Shown here: positions 44,683-53,825 of the stretch, piece by piece
Layout of the letters: every line of letters starts with the position of its first letter
How positions within the stretch are numbered: position 1 is the stretch's first letter
Assembly: GCF_032337135.1 (NCBI RefSeq)
Contig: NZ_JAVXZZ010000001.1
Location: 1,302,001 to 1,366,000 of the forward strand
Origin: Allorhodoferax sp032337135
Lineage (GTDB): Bacteria > Pseudomonadota > Gammaproteobacteria > Burkholderiales > Burkholderiaceae_C
Reading direction: 5' to 3'
DNA: 64,000 nt
The notes under the pieces: model-generated
Told to the model about the DNA's origin: nothing
What the model saw: only the letters and a program-made list of their open reading frames with translations
Databases searched by the model: none
Position numbers and translations under genes: made by a program

Positions 44683-44798
44683 TGCGAACTCCGACGAGTG
44701 AATGGAGGGCATCGTACCGGAAGGTCCGGCGCAGGGCCAGAGCCAATTGCGCCAGAAAACGCGCGCAATAGACCAATTTCCGCGCCGCTACCGCAGCG

Positions 44799-45044
44799 TC
44801 AATGCGGCGCAGATGCCAGGGCGGCCAGGGCGTCCTCACGCCAGAAAGCCGCTGCGGCCAGGAAACCCTCCCAGACGCAGCCATTGCAACCCCGTCCGCA
44901 GCAGCTGGTGGGGTGGGGCGGCGGCGGGCGCAGCGTCACGCCCCGGGCGTTGGCCAGGGTTTGCAACCCCTGGAACATCTGGTCTGCATCCTCGGCGCAT
45001 TGCAGCGGGCGCGCCGTGTACCCGACCCAGGGGTCCTGCATCAT
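44799..45044 (-). CDS. Oxidoreductase-like domain protein (CCGRGC motif)
   Basis: 81 residues with ATGATG overlapping the stop of the CHASE gene. The core PPPPHPTSCCGRGCNGCVWEGF is the Pro-rich and cysteine-rich pattern of the oxidoreductase-like N-terminal family (PF09791 type), a tiny protein with four conserved cysteines that might bind metal. The function is not established. Translation appears coupled to the upstream gene. Confidence 0.75.
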   Translation of the reverse strand: MMQDPWVGYTARPLQCAEDADQMFQGLQTLANARGVTLRPPPPHPTSCCGRGCNGCVWEGFLAAAAFWREDALAALASAPH

Positions 45045-46105
45045 GCATCCGGCTCCACGGCGGGCGAGCCCGAGCGCTGGCGCACCACACTGGCGCTCAC
45101 CAGCGCCGCCAGCAGGCTGAGGCTCATGCCAACCAAGCCTTGCCACAGCGGGGTGTTGCGTTCACTGGCCGAAAGAAAGGACTGGCCTGGTGCCATTTCG
45201 ACGCGCCACTTGCGGCCGAACACCGACAGCTCGCGCCGGTAGCTGGCATCGCGGGACGGGTCGGTGGCGCCGACTTCGAGGTACAGGGGCAGGTTCACGG
45301 CAAAGGTCTGCGGGCTGTATTCGGCCCCCCCATCGCTCAGGTACAGCAGCAGGCCCGCGAGGCGCCCTTCGCGGCGCAGCCGCTCGATCACGTCGCGCAC
45401 CCGCAGGGTCACCGCCACGGCGCCCATGAAATCAGCGGGTGCCTGGTCGGAGGCGCTGTGCCCCGGGCTGCGAAACACGGGAACGCGAATGACAAAGCCG
45501 GTGCGCTGGCTGGTTTCCTGCAGCAGGTCGAACGGACCGCTGGCGACGGGCTTGCCGCTGCTCTGGGCGTAGCGCATCGATGCCAGGTTGACGGGCTGCG
45601 CACTGATGTCCAGGCCGTGGATGCCCTGGTTGCCTTCCAGGGGCCACAGGTAGTCCGCCACGAAGTATTCGGCCCGTTCGCCCGGAGGCCGGATCGCGAA
45701 GCCCGGGTAGCCTTGGGGCTCCAGCGAGGTGTCGGCGCGCACGCGGGCGACAAAGGCGTCCTTGTCGGCCCCGCGTACATAGCGCGTGAAAGCCAGGTTC
45801 TTGATTTCGGGGTGGCGGTTGGCGATGTCCAGGCGCTGGGCTGCCAGGACGAAATCGCGCCTGCTCAGGTTGGGATTGGCCAGGAACAGGCCGCGCAGGC
45901 CGAAGGCGATGTCGGTATAGGCGTCCACACGCTGTGCCAGCGCTTCGCTGAAGGCGTCGGCACGCTCGACGAAACGCGCATGGGCCAGGGCTGCGTTTTC
46001 CCCTTGCGCGCGCCAGACCCACAGGGCCGACGCGGACGCGCCGATGGCGAAGACCAGGGTGGCCATGGCCCACGGGCGGCGAAACGGGAAAGCGGAGTAG
46101 GCCAT
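45041..46105 (-). CDS. CHASE-domain membrane protein without output domain
   Basis: 354 residues from the ATG at 46105. An N-terminal helix (PWAMATLVFAIGASASALWVW), a periplasmic CHASE domain with VDAYTDIAFGLRGLFLANP and YRRELSVFGRKWRVEMAPG, a second helix (GLVGMSLSLLAALVSASVV) and then only a 13-residue tail. CHASE domains normally feed a histidine kinase, GGDEF or cyclase domain, which is missing here with no frameshifted remnant in the next gene. It may act through a partner. Confidence 0.85.
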   Translation of the reverse strand: MAYSAFPFRRPWAMATLVFAIGASASALWVWRAQGENAALAHARFVERADAFSEALAQRVDAYTDIAFGLRGLFLANPNLSRRDFVLAAQRLDIANRHPEIKNLAFTRYVRGADKDAFVARVRADTSLEPQGYPGFAIRPPGERAEYFVADYLWPLEGNQGIHGLDISAQPVNLASMRYAQSSGKPVASGPFDLLQETSQRTGFVIRVPVFRSPGHSASDQAPADFMGAVAVTLRVRDVIERLRREGRLAGLLLYLSDGGAEYSPQTFAVNLPLYLEVGATDPSRDASYRRELSVFGRKWRVEMAPGQSFLSASERNTPLWQGLVGMSLSLLAALVSASVVRQRSGSPAVEPDA

Positions 46106-46153
46106 GGGCAAGCGTTTGGGGCAGAACGTTGAGTGGACGCGAAGGATGCAATG

Positions 46154-47152
46154 CTAGCCCAGCTTGTTGGCCGGTGTGCTTGCGTTCGGCGGCTGCCCCG
46201 TCGCCTCGGCAAGTCGCTGTAGCACCAGGCGCACCAGTGCCCGGGCATTGGCCCCCGCGGTGTGGACTGGCAAGGTCAGCGCCTGGACACAGTTCCCTTC
46301 GGCGATGGGCAGTTCCCAGTCGGGCAGCAGATCTACCAGGGTGCCGCGGGCCAGTTGCTCGCGCACGGCGAAATCGGGTGCCAGCACGGTGCCGCGCCCA
46401 TGCACTGCCAGGGCCACGAGGGACTCCAGGTCGTCGGCACTGACATGGGGCTGCAGTTCCACCGTGGTGTGGGCATTCTGGTGGCGGTGGCGCCACTGCA
46501 GCGGCCAGGTCTGTGCCCCGCCTTGGAGCATCAGCAGGGCGTGCTCCTGCAGGGCCTGCGGCTGCGGCAGCACCGGGCCTTGGGCCGCGTAGGCACTGAT
46601 GCGAAACGTCAGCACCGGCTGGGCGACGCAGTCCTCGGGCGGCTTGCGCGTCACGCGGAACGCCACATCGACACCTTCTCGCACCAGGTCGACCCGGCGC
46701 TCGGTCAGCATCAGTTCCATCGCGATGCCGGGGTGCTGCCGCCCGAACTCGGCCAGCAGGGGCACCAGCACACTGAGTCCGAAGGAGCGCATTGACGTGA
46801 TGCGCAAGCGGCCCTGCAGCGCGTCGCCTTCCTTGCGCAAGGCCATGCGCGCTGCGTCTGCCGCTTCCAGTACCGCCTGGGCGCGTGCTGACAGCGCCCG
46901 TCCGGCCTCGGTCAGCCCCAGGGAACGGGTGGTGCGTGCCAGCAGCGGCTGCCCGACCTGCTGCTCCATGTTGGCCATGCGCCGACTGATGGCGGCGCGC
47001 GTCAGACCCAGCTGCCGAGCTGCCCGTGAAAAGCTGCCCGCTGCCACCACCCGGGCAAACAGTTCCAGGGCATTGGCGTCCAGCGCGTGCTGATCGCGCT
47101 CGCGCCGCAAGCGGGTAGCCGAAAGCTCTGGTGCGTCTTTTGTCAATTTCAT
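46154..47152 (-). CDS. LysR-family transcriptional regulator
   Basis: 332 residues. The winged helix-turn-helix (ALELFARVVAAGSFSRAARQLGLTRAAISRRMANMEQQVG, residues about 28-67) is preceded by a 25-residue polar extension; the C-terminal ligand-binding domain follows. It is divergent from the alpha/beta hydrolase gene at 47242, its probable target. The 89-base intergenic region is AT-rich and has TATCTAG repeats. Confidence 0.93.
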   Translation of the reverse strand: MKLTKDAPELSATRLRRERDQHALDANALELFARVVAAGSFSRAARQLGLTRAAISRRMANMEQQVGQPLLARTTRSLGLTEAGRALSARAQAVLEAADAARMALRKEGDALQGRLRITSMRSFGLSVLVPLLAEFGRQHPGIAMELMLTERRVDLVREGVDVAFRVTRKPPEDCVAQPVLTFRISAYAAQGPVLPQPQALQEHALLMLQGGAQTWPLQWRHRHQNAHTTVELQPHVSADDLESLVALAVHGRGTVLAPDFAVREQLARGTLVDLLPDWELPIAEGNCVQALTLPVHTAGANARALVRLVLQRLAEATGQPPNASTPANKLG

Positions 47153-47176
47153 GTAAACAGTATGGAAATCAAAACC

Positions 47177-47206
47177 TATCTAGTCAACTGAATGGTGCAT
47201 ATCTAG
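47177..47206. promoter_or_regulatory. Direct TATCTAG repeats in LysR/hydrolase gap
   Basis: TATCTAG occurs at 47177-47183 and 47200-47206, 23 bases apart, in a region clearly richer in A/T than its surroundings. It may be the LysR binding site or promoter elements. A classical T-N11-A palindrome was not clearly seen. Confidence 0.35.
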
Positions 47207-47241
47207 CATTCCCTGACCTGAGTTGCATAGATGGAGAACCC

Positions 47242-48225
47242 ATGACCGACACCGCCCCCACACCGCGCACCCTGGCCTCCCCCGACCTCGCGCACCTGCA
47301 CGCGCACCTGCCGGGAGCCGCCCATGTTCTTGCACCCGAGCCGATCTGCTTCGAAGCCACCGACGGGACAGCGCTGCATGGACAGTGGTTCGCGCCCGCA
47401 GACCGGGACACGCATGCCGTTGCCGTCATGGCCCCTGCTACCGGAGTACCCCAGCGCTACTACCATGCGTTTGCCACCTGGTTGGCGCAGCGCGGCTACG
47501 CGGTGCTGTGCTTCGACTACCGGGGCATGGGCCCGGCGCGGGCCCAGCACCCCCAGGCCAGCATGCGGCTGTGGCTGCGCCATGACCTCTCGGGCGCGCT
47601 GCACCTTGCCCACCAGCGCACCCAGCGTGGCGCGCACAAGCTGCCACTGCTGTGGATTGGCCATTCGCTGGGGGGCAATGGGTTGCCACTGGTGCAGGGG
47701 CTCGAACACATCGATGCAGCGGTGACCGTGGGCTCGCAATTCGGCTACTGGAAGCTGTGGCCGCGCGGCTGGCACCGCTGGGTTACGCGATTCTTCTTCG
47801 GTACCTGGATTCCCCTGTGGGTGCGTCTGGCCGGCAAACTGCCGGGCTGGGCCCTCGGCGGTGGCGAAACACTGCCCCGCGCCGCCGCGCGCGACTGGTC
47901 GCGCTGGGGCATGTCACCCGGCTATTTCCGGGATGACCCACGCTGTGCCGGCTGGTACCAGCCGCAGGCGTTCCAGGGGCATATGCAGCTCTGGAGCATT
48001 GAAGACGACAAGACCTACGGGCCGGTCGATGCTGTCGACGCCTTGGCGGACTGCTATGCGACCAGTCCCGGGCAGGTGGAGCGCATGCACCTGCACCCGC
48101 GCGCGGTGGGGCTGCGCGCAGTGGGGCATTTCGGGGTGTTCCGCAAGTCGGCGGCCCGCAGCATCTGGCCCTTGTTGCTGGAGCGCATCGAGGCCCGGGT
48201 GCCAGGCCTGCGGGCAACGGCCTAG
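47242..48225 (+). CDS. Alpha/beta hydrolase
   Basis: 327 residues with GGAGA before the ATG. The core contains GVPQRYYHAFATWLAQRGYAVLCFDYRGMGPA (oxyanion loop and strand 4), the nucleophile elbow IGHSLGGNGLP, an acid in WSIEDDKTYGPVDAVDALA and the terminal His in AVGHFGVFRK. Similar proteins are annotated as serine aminopeptidase (S33)-like hydrolases. Divergent from the LysR gene, which probably controls it. Confidence 0.9.
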   Translation: MTDTAPTPRTLASPDLAHLHAHLPGAAHVLAPEPICFEATDGTALHGQWFAPADRDTHAVAVMAPATGVPQRYYHAFATWLAQRGYAVLCFDYRGMGPARAQHPQASMRLWLRHDLSGALHLAHQRTQRGAHKLPLLWIGHSLGGNGLPLVQGLEHIDAAVTVGSQFGYWKLWPRGWHRWVTRFFFGTWIPLWVRLAGKLPGWALGGGETLPRAAARDWSRWGMSPGYFRDDPRCAGWYQPQAFQGHMQLWSIEDDKTYGPVDAVDALADCYATSPGQVERMHLHPRAVGLRAVGHFGVFRKSAARSIWPLLLERIEARVPGLRATA

Positions 48226-49118
48226 ACGCCTGGCCGTGCCAGCCAATCGCGCAGGCGCGGCCACAGCAGGTTCAGCGCCAGTCCTCCCAGGACCAGCGCG
48301 GCGGCGGTCAGCTTCCAGCCAGGCAAGCCTTCGCCCAGCAGCAGGGCAGATCCACCCATGCCGAACACCGGCACCAGCAGTGCCATGGGCGTGACCGTCG
48401 CCGCGGGGTAGCGCCCCAGCAGCCAGCCCCAGGCGGCGTAGCCGAACAGGGCATTGCCCACCGCCTGCCACAGCGCGGCAGCCCAGGTACCCCAGCCGGC
48501 GTGGGCAAAACCGGCCTCGATGGCCGGCCAGCCCTCCATGGCCAGACACAACAGCGCCAGCGGTGGCACGGCGAACACACTGGACCAGACCACGTAGGCC
48601 ACCATGTTCACGGGCCCAGCGCGGCGCGAGACGATGTTGCCACCGGCCCAGGACAGCGCGGCCAGCAGCATCAGCACCAGGCCCAGCGGGGTGGTGCTGC
48701 CGTCGGTGTGCGCCACGATGACGGCGATGCCGGCCGTCGCCAGGGCCAGGGCCACAACCTGCACCCGGGCCAGGCGTTCGCCCGAGAGGACCATGGCCAT
48801 GCCGATGGTGAAGAACACCTGGGTCTGCACCACCAGGGAAGCCAGTCCCGGAGAGATGTGGCCGTTCATGGCCACGAACATCAGCCCGAACTGCCCCACA
48901 CCGATGAGCAGCCCGTAGGCCGCCAGGTTGCCCCAGGGGACGGCCGGGCGGGGCAGGAACAGGATGGCGGGAAACACCGCCAGCGCGAAGCGCAGGGTGG
49001 CGAACAGCAATGGGGGCATCTGGCCCAGGGCCAGTTTGATGACGACGAAATTGGTGCCCCAGACGGCCACCACGGCCAGCGCCAGCAGGAAATGGCGCAC
49101 GCTCAAGTGTTGGTACAT
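48222..49118 (-). CDS. EamA-family (DMT) permease
   Basis: 298 residues with ten predicted helices in two EamA repeats (AVVAVWGTNFVVIKLALGQMPPLLFATLRF and VLMLLAALSWAGGNIVSRRAG). The drug/metabolite transporter superfamily exports amino acids and metabolites; this member resembles the O-acetylserine/cysteine exporter EamA type. Convergent with the upstream hydrolase gene, stops overlapping by four bases. Confidence 0.9.
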   Translation of the reverse strand: MYQHLSVRHFLLALAVVAVWGTNFVVIKLALGQMPPLLFATLRFALAVFPAILFLPRPAVPWGNLAAYGLLIGVGQFGLMFVAMNGHISPGLASLVVQTQVFFTIGMAMVLSGERLARVQVVALALATAGIAVIVAHTDGSTTPLGLVLMLLAALSWAGGNIVSRRAGPVNMVAYVVWSSVFAVPPLALLCLAMEGWPAIEAGFAHAGWGTWAAALWQAVGNALFGYAAWGWLLGRYPAATVTPMALLVPVFGMGGSALLLGEGLPGWKLTAAALVLGGLALNLLWPRLRDWLARPGV

Positions 49119-49219
49119 GGGCACATTGTGCAGTGTTGCTGCGAAGGCTGCGGCGCAGGTGCGACCCTTGCAAGGGCCGGGGGGGCGTGCCAGAATGGTT
49201 TCGCCACACAGGGGGTAGT

Positions 49220-50377
49220 ATGACCTTGATCAAGTACATCGTTGGTGGGACGCTGGTGGCTTTCGCGACCTCCAGTCTCGCCCTGACCATTGGGTCGGTG
49301 CGCGGAGACGTCTGGCTCGAACAGGCGCTGGAACTGGTGGTGCCTATCCAGATGGACACGCCCGCAGACGCCACGACCGTGTGTCCCATCGTCGAGCTGA
49401 GCTATGGCGATTCCACGGTCGACCCGCGTCTGGTTCGGGTCGCCGCAGACAGCAGTCCGGACAGTGATGTCCTGCGCCTGCGCATCAGCAGTGCCGCGCC
49501 GGTGAACGATGCCGTGGTGAACCTGGTGGTGCAGGCTGGCTGCGCACAGAAGGTGGTGCGCCGCTTTCAGTTGCTGCCCGATGTGCAGACCGCAGCGGCG
49601 ACGGCCCCCCTGCCCGCCGTGCAGGAGGTTCCCCTGCTTGCGTCCCCGCCAGCGACACCTTCCCCCGATACGGCCGCGGCGAAGCCGTTCCGCAGTGCAC
49701 CCGGGGCCGGTCCGGCCGGGGCTGACCGTGCGCGCAAACCACCCTCCACTCCCGCGCGTGCCAAAGCACGTCCACCTGCACCCACCCCCCCACCCGACGC
49801 GGGCGCGGGCGGTGCACGCCTGACATTGGATCCGCTGTCTGCTGTGGGGCAGCGCGGAGCGGTTCCCCTGGCGAGCCAGGCCCCCGATCCGGACATGATG
49901 GCTGCGCAGGAAGAACTGCAGAAGTTGCGGGCCGACTACCTGGGCTTGCAGTTGCAGGCGGCCCGCACCGAAACCGAATTCGCCTCGCTGCGCGAGCACC
50001 TGGCCAAGGCCGAGTCCGAGCGCAACATGGTCATCATGGTCGCCGGTGGCGCCTTTGCCGCCATGGTCGTGGTCGTGGCGGCTGGGCTGGTGTGGTGGGG
50101 GCGCAAGGAGCGCGAGCGACTGCGCCAGCAGGAGGCACTCGATGACGAGGAGCAGGAACTGCTCTCCGACCTGAATGCCGTGGCCGCCGACAAGTGGCAA
50201 GCTCCGGCACCCTTTCGTACAGCGGCGGTGGAAGAGGAAGTGACCGTTGCCATGCCATTGGATCCGGTGGTTGTGGAACAGCAGACAACTGCGACGGTGC
50301 CGATGGCTGCACGTCCAGGCCCCGCCATCGATATCGACATCGACTTGCCGCTGGGCCAGCAGGGTTACCGCCTCTGA
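49220..50377 (+). CDS. FimV-like polar-scaffold protein, short form
   Basis: 385 residues. Signal peptide (about 1-21), a periplasmic FimV N-terminal domain (IGSVRGDVWLEQALELVVPI), a Pro/Ala-rich linker (about 120-215), a coiled coil (MAAQEELQKLRADYLGLQLQ, about 225-275), one membrane helix (MVIMVAGGAFAAMVVVVAAGLVWW) and an acidic cytoplasmic tail. FimV/HubP proteins organise the cell pole and type IV pili but usually have a LysM domain and a long TPR-rich cytoplasmic region, which are absent. Complete reading frame, no sign of frameshift. Confidence 0.75.
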   Translation: MTLIKYIVGGTLVAFATSSLALTIGSVRGDVWLEQALELVVPIQMDTPADATTVCPIVELSYGDSTVDPRLVRVAADSSPDSDVLRLRISSAAPVNDAVVNLVVQAGCAQKVVRRFQLLPDVQTAAATAPLPAVQEVPLLASPPATPSPDTAAAKPFRSAPGAGPAGADRARKPPSTPARAKARPPAPTPPPDAGAGGARLTLDPLSAVGQRGAVPLASQAPDPDMMAAQEELQKLRADYLGLQLQAARTETEFASLREHLAKAESERNMVIMVAGGAFAAMVVVVAAGLVWWGRKERERLRQQEALDDEEQELLSDLNAVAADKWQAPAPFRTAAVEEEVTVAMPLDPVVVEQQTTATVPMAARPGPAIDIDIDLPLGQQGYRL

Positions 50378-50535
50378 CCCAGTCGGGACAGTCTCCCTTG
50401 CCCGGCTTCTTGCGACCTGGGAAATGGAATGGTTGCCGAGTCGTGCTGCGGCCTTCGGCACCGGAGCCACTGCCCTTCATCGATGCTTTACACCCCAGTT
50501 TCACAATCGGTGCTTTTGCCTGGATGGGAGAAAAC

Positions 50536-51501
50536 ATGTTCATTTCTGCGCCTCGCCTGCGGGCCTGGTTACTGGGAATCCTTTGCGTGGTCGCTTTGGG
50601 GGCCGGAGCGCAAATGCCGCCATCGGGCCCGGCACGCTATCCCACCGATCTGCAGCCGACCCATGCGGACATCGCGTATGCCCAGCTCTCTGCCCGGCAA
50701 ACGTTGGACGTGTTCCTGCCCACAGGGAAAGGCCCGTTTCCGGTGGTGGTGAACATCCATGGCGGTGCCTTTCGCATGGGTTCCAAGGAGATGCTCGACA
50801 CCGCCGTGGCGCGGGCCCTGCTGGCCCAGGGCTTTGCGGTGGTGAGCGTCAATTACCGGCTCAGCGCCGAGGCACGGTTTCCCGCTGCCATCGAGGACGT
50901 CAAGGCGGCCATTCGCTTCGTGCGTGCCCAGGCCGGTGCGTGGCGTCTGGATGCCCGGCATGTGCTGGTCTTCGGGCAGTCGGCGGGCGGCAATCTGGCG
51001 TCGCTGGCAGGAACCAGCGCGGCACAGGGGCTGTGGGACAACCCGGCCTTGGGGCATGCCGACCAGTCCAGTGCGGTGCAGGGCGTGATTGATTGGTTCG
51101 GGCCCAGTGACTTCGCCCAGATGGATGCGCAGGCGAAGGCGCAAGGGTGCGCGGAGCGGGACCAGACCCACGGCCAACCCGACTCGCCGGAGTCTGCCTA
51201 CCTGGGGGCCCCCATCGCGCAGGTACCGGACCTGGTGCGTCTGACCAATCCGATCACGCATATCGGCCCATCCACTCCGCCATTTCTGCTCTTCAAGGGC
51301 GATCAGGACTGTGTGGTGCCGGTGGGCCAGAGCGTGCTGCTGTACGAGGCACTGCGTGCGGCCGGACGCGATGTGCAATTGGTACGGCTGCCGCATGCGG
51401 GGCATGGCGATTTCGGTGGGTCGGGTGCGTTCTCCGCCCCCGAGAATGTGCAGCGCATCGTGGCCTTTGCACAGCGGGTCGTGGCCACGCCGACGCGCTG
51501 A
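50536..51501 (+). CDS. Secreted alpha/beta-hydrolase esterase
   Basis: 321 residues from the ATG after GGGAG. Signal peptide (LRAWLLGILCVVALGAGAQ), then the bacterial feruloyl-esterase/carboxylesterase-like pattern: oxyanion VNIHGGAFRMGS, VSVNYRLSAEARFPAAIEDVKAAIRFVR, nucleophile FGQSAGGNLASL, acid KGDQDCVVPVGQS and catalytic His HAGHGDFGG. Likely periplasmic or secreted esterase; the substrate is not known. Confidence 0.93.
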   Translation: MFISAPRLRAWLLGILCVVALGAGAQMPPSGPARYPTDLQPTHADIAYAQLSARQTLDVFLPTGKGPFPVVVNIHGGAFRMGSKEMLDTAVARALLAQGFAVVSVNYRLSAEARFPAAIEDVKAAIRFVRAQAGAWRLDARHVLVFGQSAGGNLASLAGTSAAQGLWDNPALGHADQSSAVQGVIDWFGPSDFAQMDAQAKAQGCAERDQTHGQPDSPESAYLGAPIAQVPDLVRLTNPITHIGPSTPPFLLFKGDQDCVVPVGQSVLLYEALRAAGRDVQLVRLPHAGHGDFGGSGAFSAPENVQRIVAFAQRVVATPTR

Positions 51502-51513
51502 GCGCACTGGTGG

Positions 51514-52095
51514 CTAGCGCGTCTTGGGTACCCGCCCGAGCAGGTAGAACTCGGGGTTGGGCAGCATGCCCGAGACATTGGCCACGCGGTTGGACAGGCC
51601 GAAGAACGCGGTGATGCCGGCAATGTCCCAGATGTCCTCGTCGTCGAAACCGTGGGCGTGCAGGGCCTCGAAGTCGGCATCTTCCACGGTGTGACTCTCT
51701 TTGCAGACCTTCATGGCGAAGTCGAGCATGGCGCGCTGGCGCGGCGTGATGTCGGCCTTGCGGTAGTTCACCGCCACCTGGTCGGCCACCAGCGGTTTCT
51801 TTTCGTAGATGCGCAGGATCGCGCCATGGGCCACCACGCAGTACAGGCAGTTGTTCGCGGCGCTGGTGGTGGTGATGATCATCTCGCGCTCACCCTTGGT
51901 GAGGCTGGAGCCTTCGCGCAGCATCAGCGCGTCGTGGTACGCGAAGAAGGCGCGCCACTCGGCCGGGCGGCGCGCCAGGGTCAGGAACACGTTGGGGATG
52001 AAGCCCGACTTTTCCTGCACTTCGAGGATCTTGGCGCGGATGTCCTCGGGCAGGGTGTTGAGGTCGGGCAGGGGGTAGCGGGGCGTGGCGGCCAT
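51514..52095 (-). CDS. Peroxidase-related AhpD/CMD-like protein
   Basis: 193 residues from the ATG at 52095. The alkylhydroperoxidase/carboxymuconolactone decarboxylase fold is indicated by SAANNCLYCVVAHGAILRIYEKKP, with a CxxC redox pair and the following His. Long N- and C-terminal segments (LPEDIRAKILEVQEKSGFIPNVF, GLSNRVANVSGMLPNPEFYLLGR) fit the uncharacterised peroxidase-related enzyme group (TIGR01926 type). Convergent with the esterase gene. Confidence 0.9.
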   Translation of the reverse strand: MAATPRYPLPDLNTLPEDIRAKILEVQEKSGFIPNVFLTLARRPAEWRAFFAYHDALMLREGSSLTKGEREMIITTTSAANNCLYCVVAHGAILRIYEKKPLVADQVAVNYRKADITPRQRAMLDFAMKVCKESHTVEDADFEALHAHGFDDEDIWDIAGITAFFGLSNRVANVSGMLPNPEFYLLGRVPKTR

Positions 52096-52160
52096 GGGGG
52101 TGTCTCCTTTTTGTGGCCCCATTGTGCCGCCGCGGCGTTACGGCACCCTTGCGCCTTTGA

Positions 52161-53456
52161 TCACAGCAGGTCGAGCGTGCGGTAGTACAGCATGCCCAGG
52201 GCGTAGAGGGGCTGGCGCATCCACTTGCCACCGGGGAAAGGCAGGTGCTTGTAGCGTGCGAACAGGTCGAAGCGCTCGGCGTGGCCGGACACGGCCTCGG
52301 CCAGCAGCTTGCCCATGAGGTGCGTGGGTGCTACGCCGTGGCCCGAGTAGCCCTGGGCGTAGAACACGTTGCCCTTGAGGCGCCCGAGCTGGGGAATGCG
52401 GTTCATGCTGATGCCGATCTGCCCGCCCCAGGTGTAGTCGATGGCCACGTCGTGCAGTTGCGGGAACACCTTGAGCATCTTCTGGCGCATGGTCTCGGTC
52501 ACGTTGGCCGGGGCCAGGCCGGTGTAGTTGCAGGCGCCGCCGAACACCAGACGCCCATCCACCGAAAGGCGGTAGTAGTCCAGCGCCCAGCGTGTGTCGC
52601 ACACGGCCAACTCGCGGGTCATCACATCTTTCGCGCGCTCCCCCAGGGGTGCCGTGGCGATGACGAAGCTGGCCGCGGGCAGGTTGCGGCTGGAAAGCTG
52701 CGGCACCAGCTCGCCCAGGTACGCGTCGCCACACACGGCGACATACTTGGCATGCACCACACCGTGCTCGGTGTGCACCACGGGGTGCTCGCCCTGCTCC
52801 AGCTTCACGGCGCGGGTCTGTTCGAAGATCTGCACGCCCAGCGAGGCAGCCGCACGGGCCTCGCCCAGACAGAGCTTGAGCGGGTGCAGCTGGCCATAGC
52901 CTTCGTTGAGCAGCCCACCGAGGTACAGGTCGGATTTGACGAGGCTGCGCAGTTCGTCGCGCGAGAGCAGGCGCATGGTGTGGGGGTAGCCCAGCTCCTG
53001 CTGGCGGACCAGATCCATCGTGAAACTCTCCAGATCCCGCGGTTTGAGGGCGACGTCGCAGTAGCCGAAGCGCAGGTCGCAGTCGATGCCGTACGCGGCC
53101 ACGCGCTGCTTGATGATGTCCACGCCCTCCTGCCCCATGCGCCAGACTGCGTGCACGCCTTCCTTGCCGAGGTCCTTGCGCAGGTCGTCTGCGTCCATGG
53201 AAAAGCCACCAATGAGCTGGCCGCCATTGCGCCCCGTGGCGCCCCAGCCAATGCGGTTGCCTTCGAGCACCACCACGCGGTAGCCGCGCTCGGCCAGGTG
53301 CAAGGCGGTAGAGATGCCCGAGAAACCGCCGCCAATGACGCAGACGTCGGTGTCGATGCGTTCGGCAAGCGTGGGGTAGGTGGTGTGCTCGCCGAGGGTG
53401 GCGGCGTAATACGAAGCGACGTGCTCGCGGTTTTCCTGCAGGGGACGCAAAAACAT
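52161..53456 (-). CDS. FAD-dependent amine oxidase (gamma-glutamylputrescine oxidoreductase-like)
   Basis: 431 residues from the ATG at 53456 with GGAAGGAA just upstream. The DAO fold starts with VCVIGGGFSGISTALHLAERGYRVVVLEGNRIGWGATGRNGGQ, and later shows VAVCGDAYLGEL and YAQGYSGHGVAPTHLMGKLLAE. The same pattern is found in PuuB and related oxidases acting on gamma-glutamyl-polyamines or N-methyl amino acids. No other polyamine gene is adjacent, so the substrate is uncertain. Confidence 0.9.
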   Translation of the reverse strand: MFLRPLQENREHVASYYAATLGEHTTYPTLAERIDTDVCVIGGGFSGISTALHLAERGYRVVVLEGNRIGWGATGRNGGQLIGGFSMDADDLRKDLGKEGVHAVWRMGQEGVDIIKQRVAAYGIDCDLRFGYCDVALKPRDLESFTMDLVRQQELGYPHTMRLLSRDELRSLVKSDLYLGGLLNEGYGQLHPLKLCLGEARAAASLGVQIFEQTRAVKLEQGEHPVVHTEHGVVHAKYVAVCGDAYLGELVPQLSSRNLPAASFVIATAPLGERAKDVMTRELAVCDTRWALDYYRLSVDGRLVFGGACNYTGLAPANVTETMRQKMLKVFPQLHDVAIDYTWGGQIGISMNRIPQLGRLKGNVFYAQGYSGHGVAPTHLMGKLLAEAVSGHAERFDLFARYKHLPFPGGKWMRQPLYALGMLYYRTLDLL

Positions 53457-53825
53457 GGGGATTCCTTCCAAGACCGGTGAATGCAGGCTGGCCGTTCAAG
53501 GCGAGCCACAGGCGTTGCCGCGCTGGCGGCAGGGACTACTCAACGGTAGGAAGGTGAGATGTCCTGGTAGCGCGCCGGGGTGGCGGCAAAGTGTGCCCAC
53601 AGCGTGTCCAGCTGCGGTGCTTGGCATGCAGGGTACAGGACGGAGGAAGCGGGGGAGAACATGGGCGCCGATTGTGCCGCCGCCGTGGTGGTGGCGGCAG
53701 TGCCAATGCCAGCGTCGTGCGGGTACCACCGGCACCACGCTGGTGGCGCTTGTTTGCGGTCGCTATGAACTATGTAGCGTGCTACGCAATATCCACGCGG
53801 GCTTGAGCCCTGTTTTTCTCCTTAA
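53457..53825. other. Gap between FAD oxidase and dps
   Basis: 369 bases with no convincing gene; all reading frames here are short or shadows. It holds the promoter of the FAD oxidase (minus strand), repeat copy 6 at 53760, and the dps stop region. The stretch GGGC-TTGA-GCCC followed by TGTTTTT at the end of the repeat resembles a weak intrinsic terminator on the plus strand. Confidence 0.6.
53760..53810 (+). repeat. Dispersed ~50-bp repeat, copy 6
   Basis: Starts TCGCTATGAAC, has the hairpin GTAGC-GT-GCTAC followed by GCAATA, and ends with GGGCTTGAGCCC. Directly downstream of dps, in the opposite orientation. Confidence 0.65.

Noticed and set aside
44799..45146. Longer version of the four-cysteine mini-protein starting at 45146
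   Set aside because: The extension overlaps the CHASE gene and is low-complexity; the ATGATG at the CHASE stop is the better start.
49225..49240. TTGATCAAG near the FimV-like gene start as an FNR site
   Set aside because: The two half-sites are fused without the four-base spacer, and the position is inside the coding sequence.
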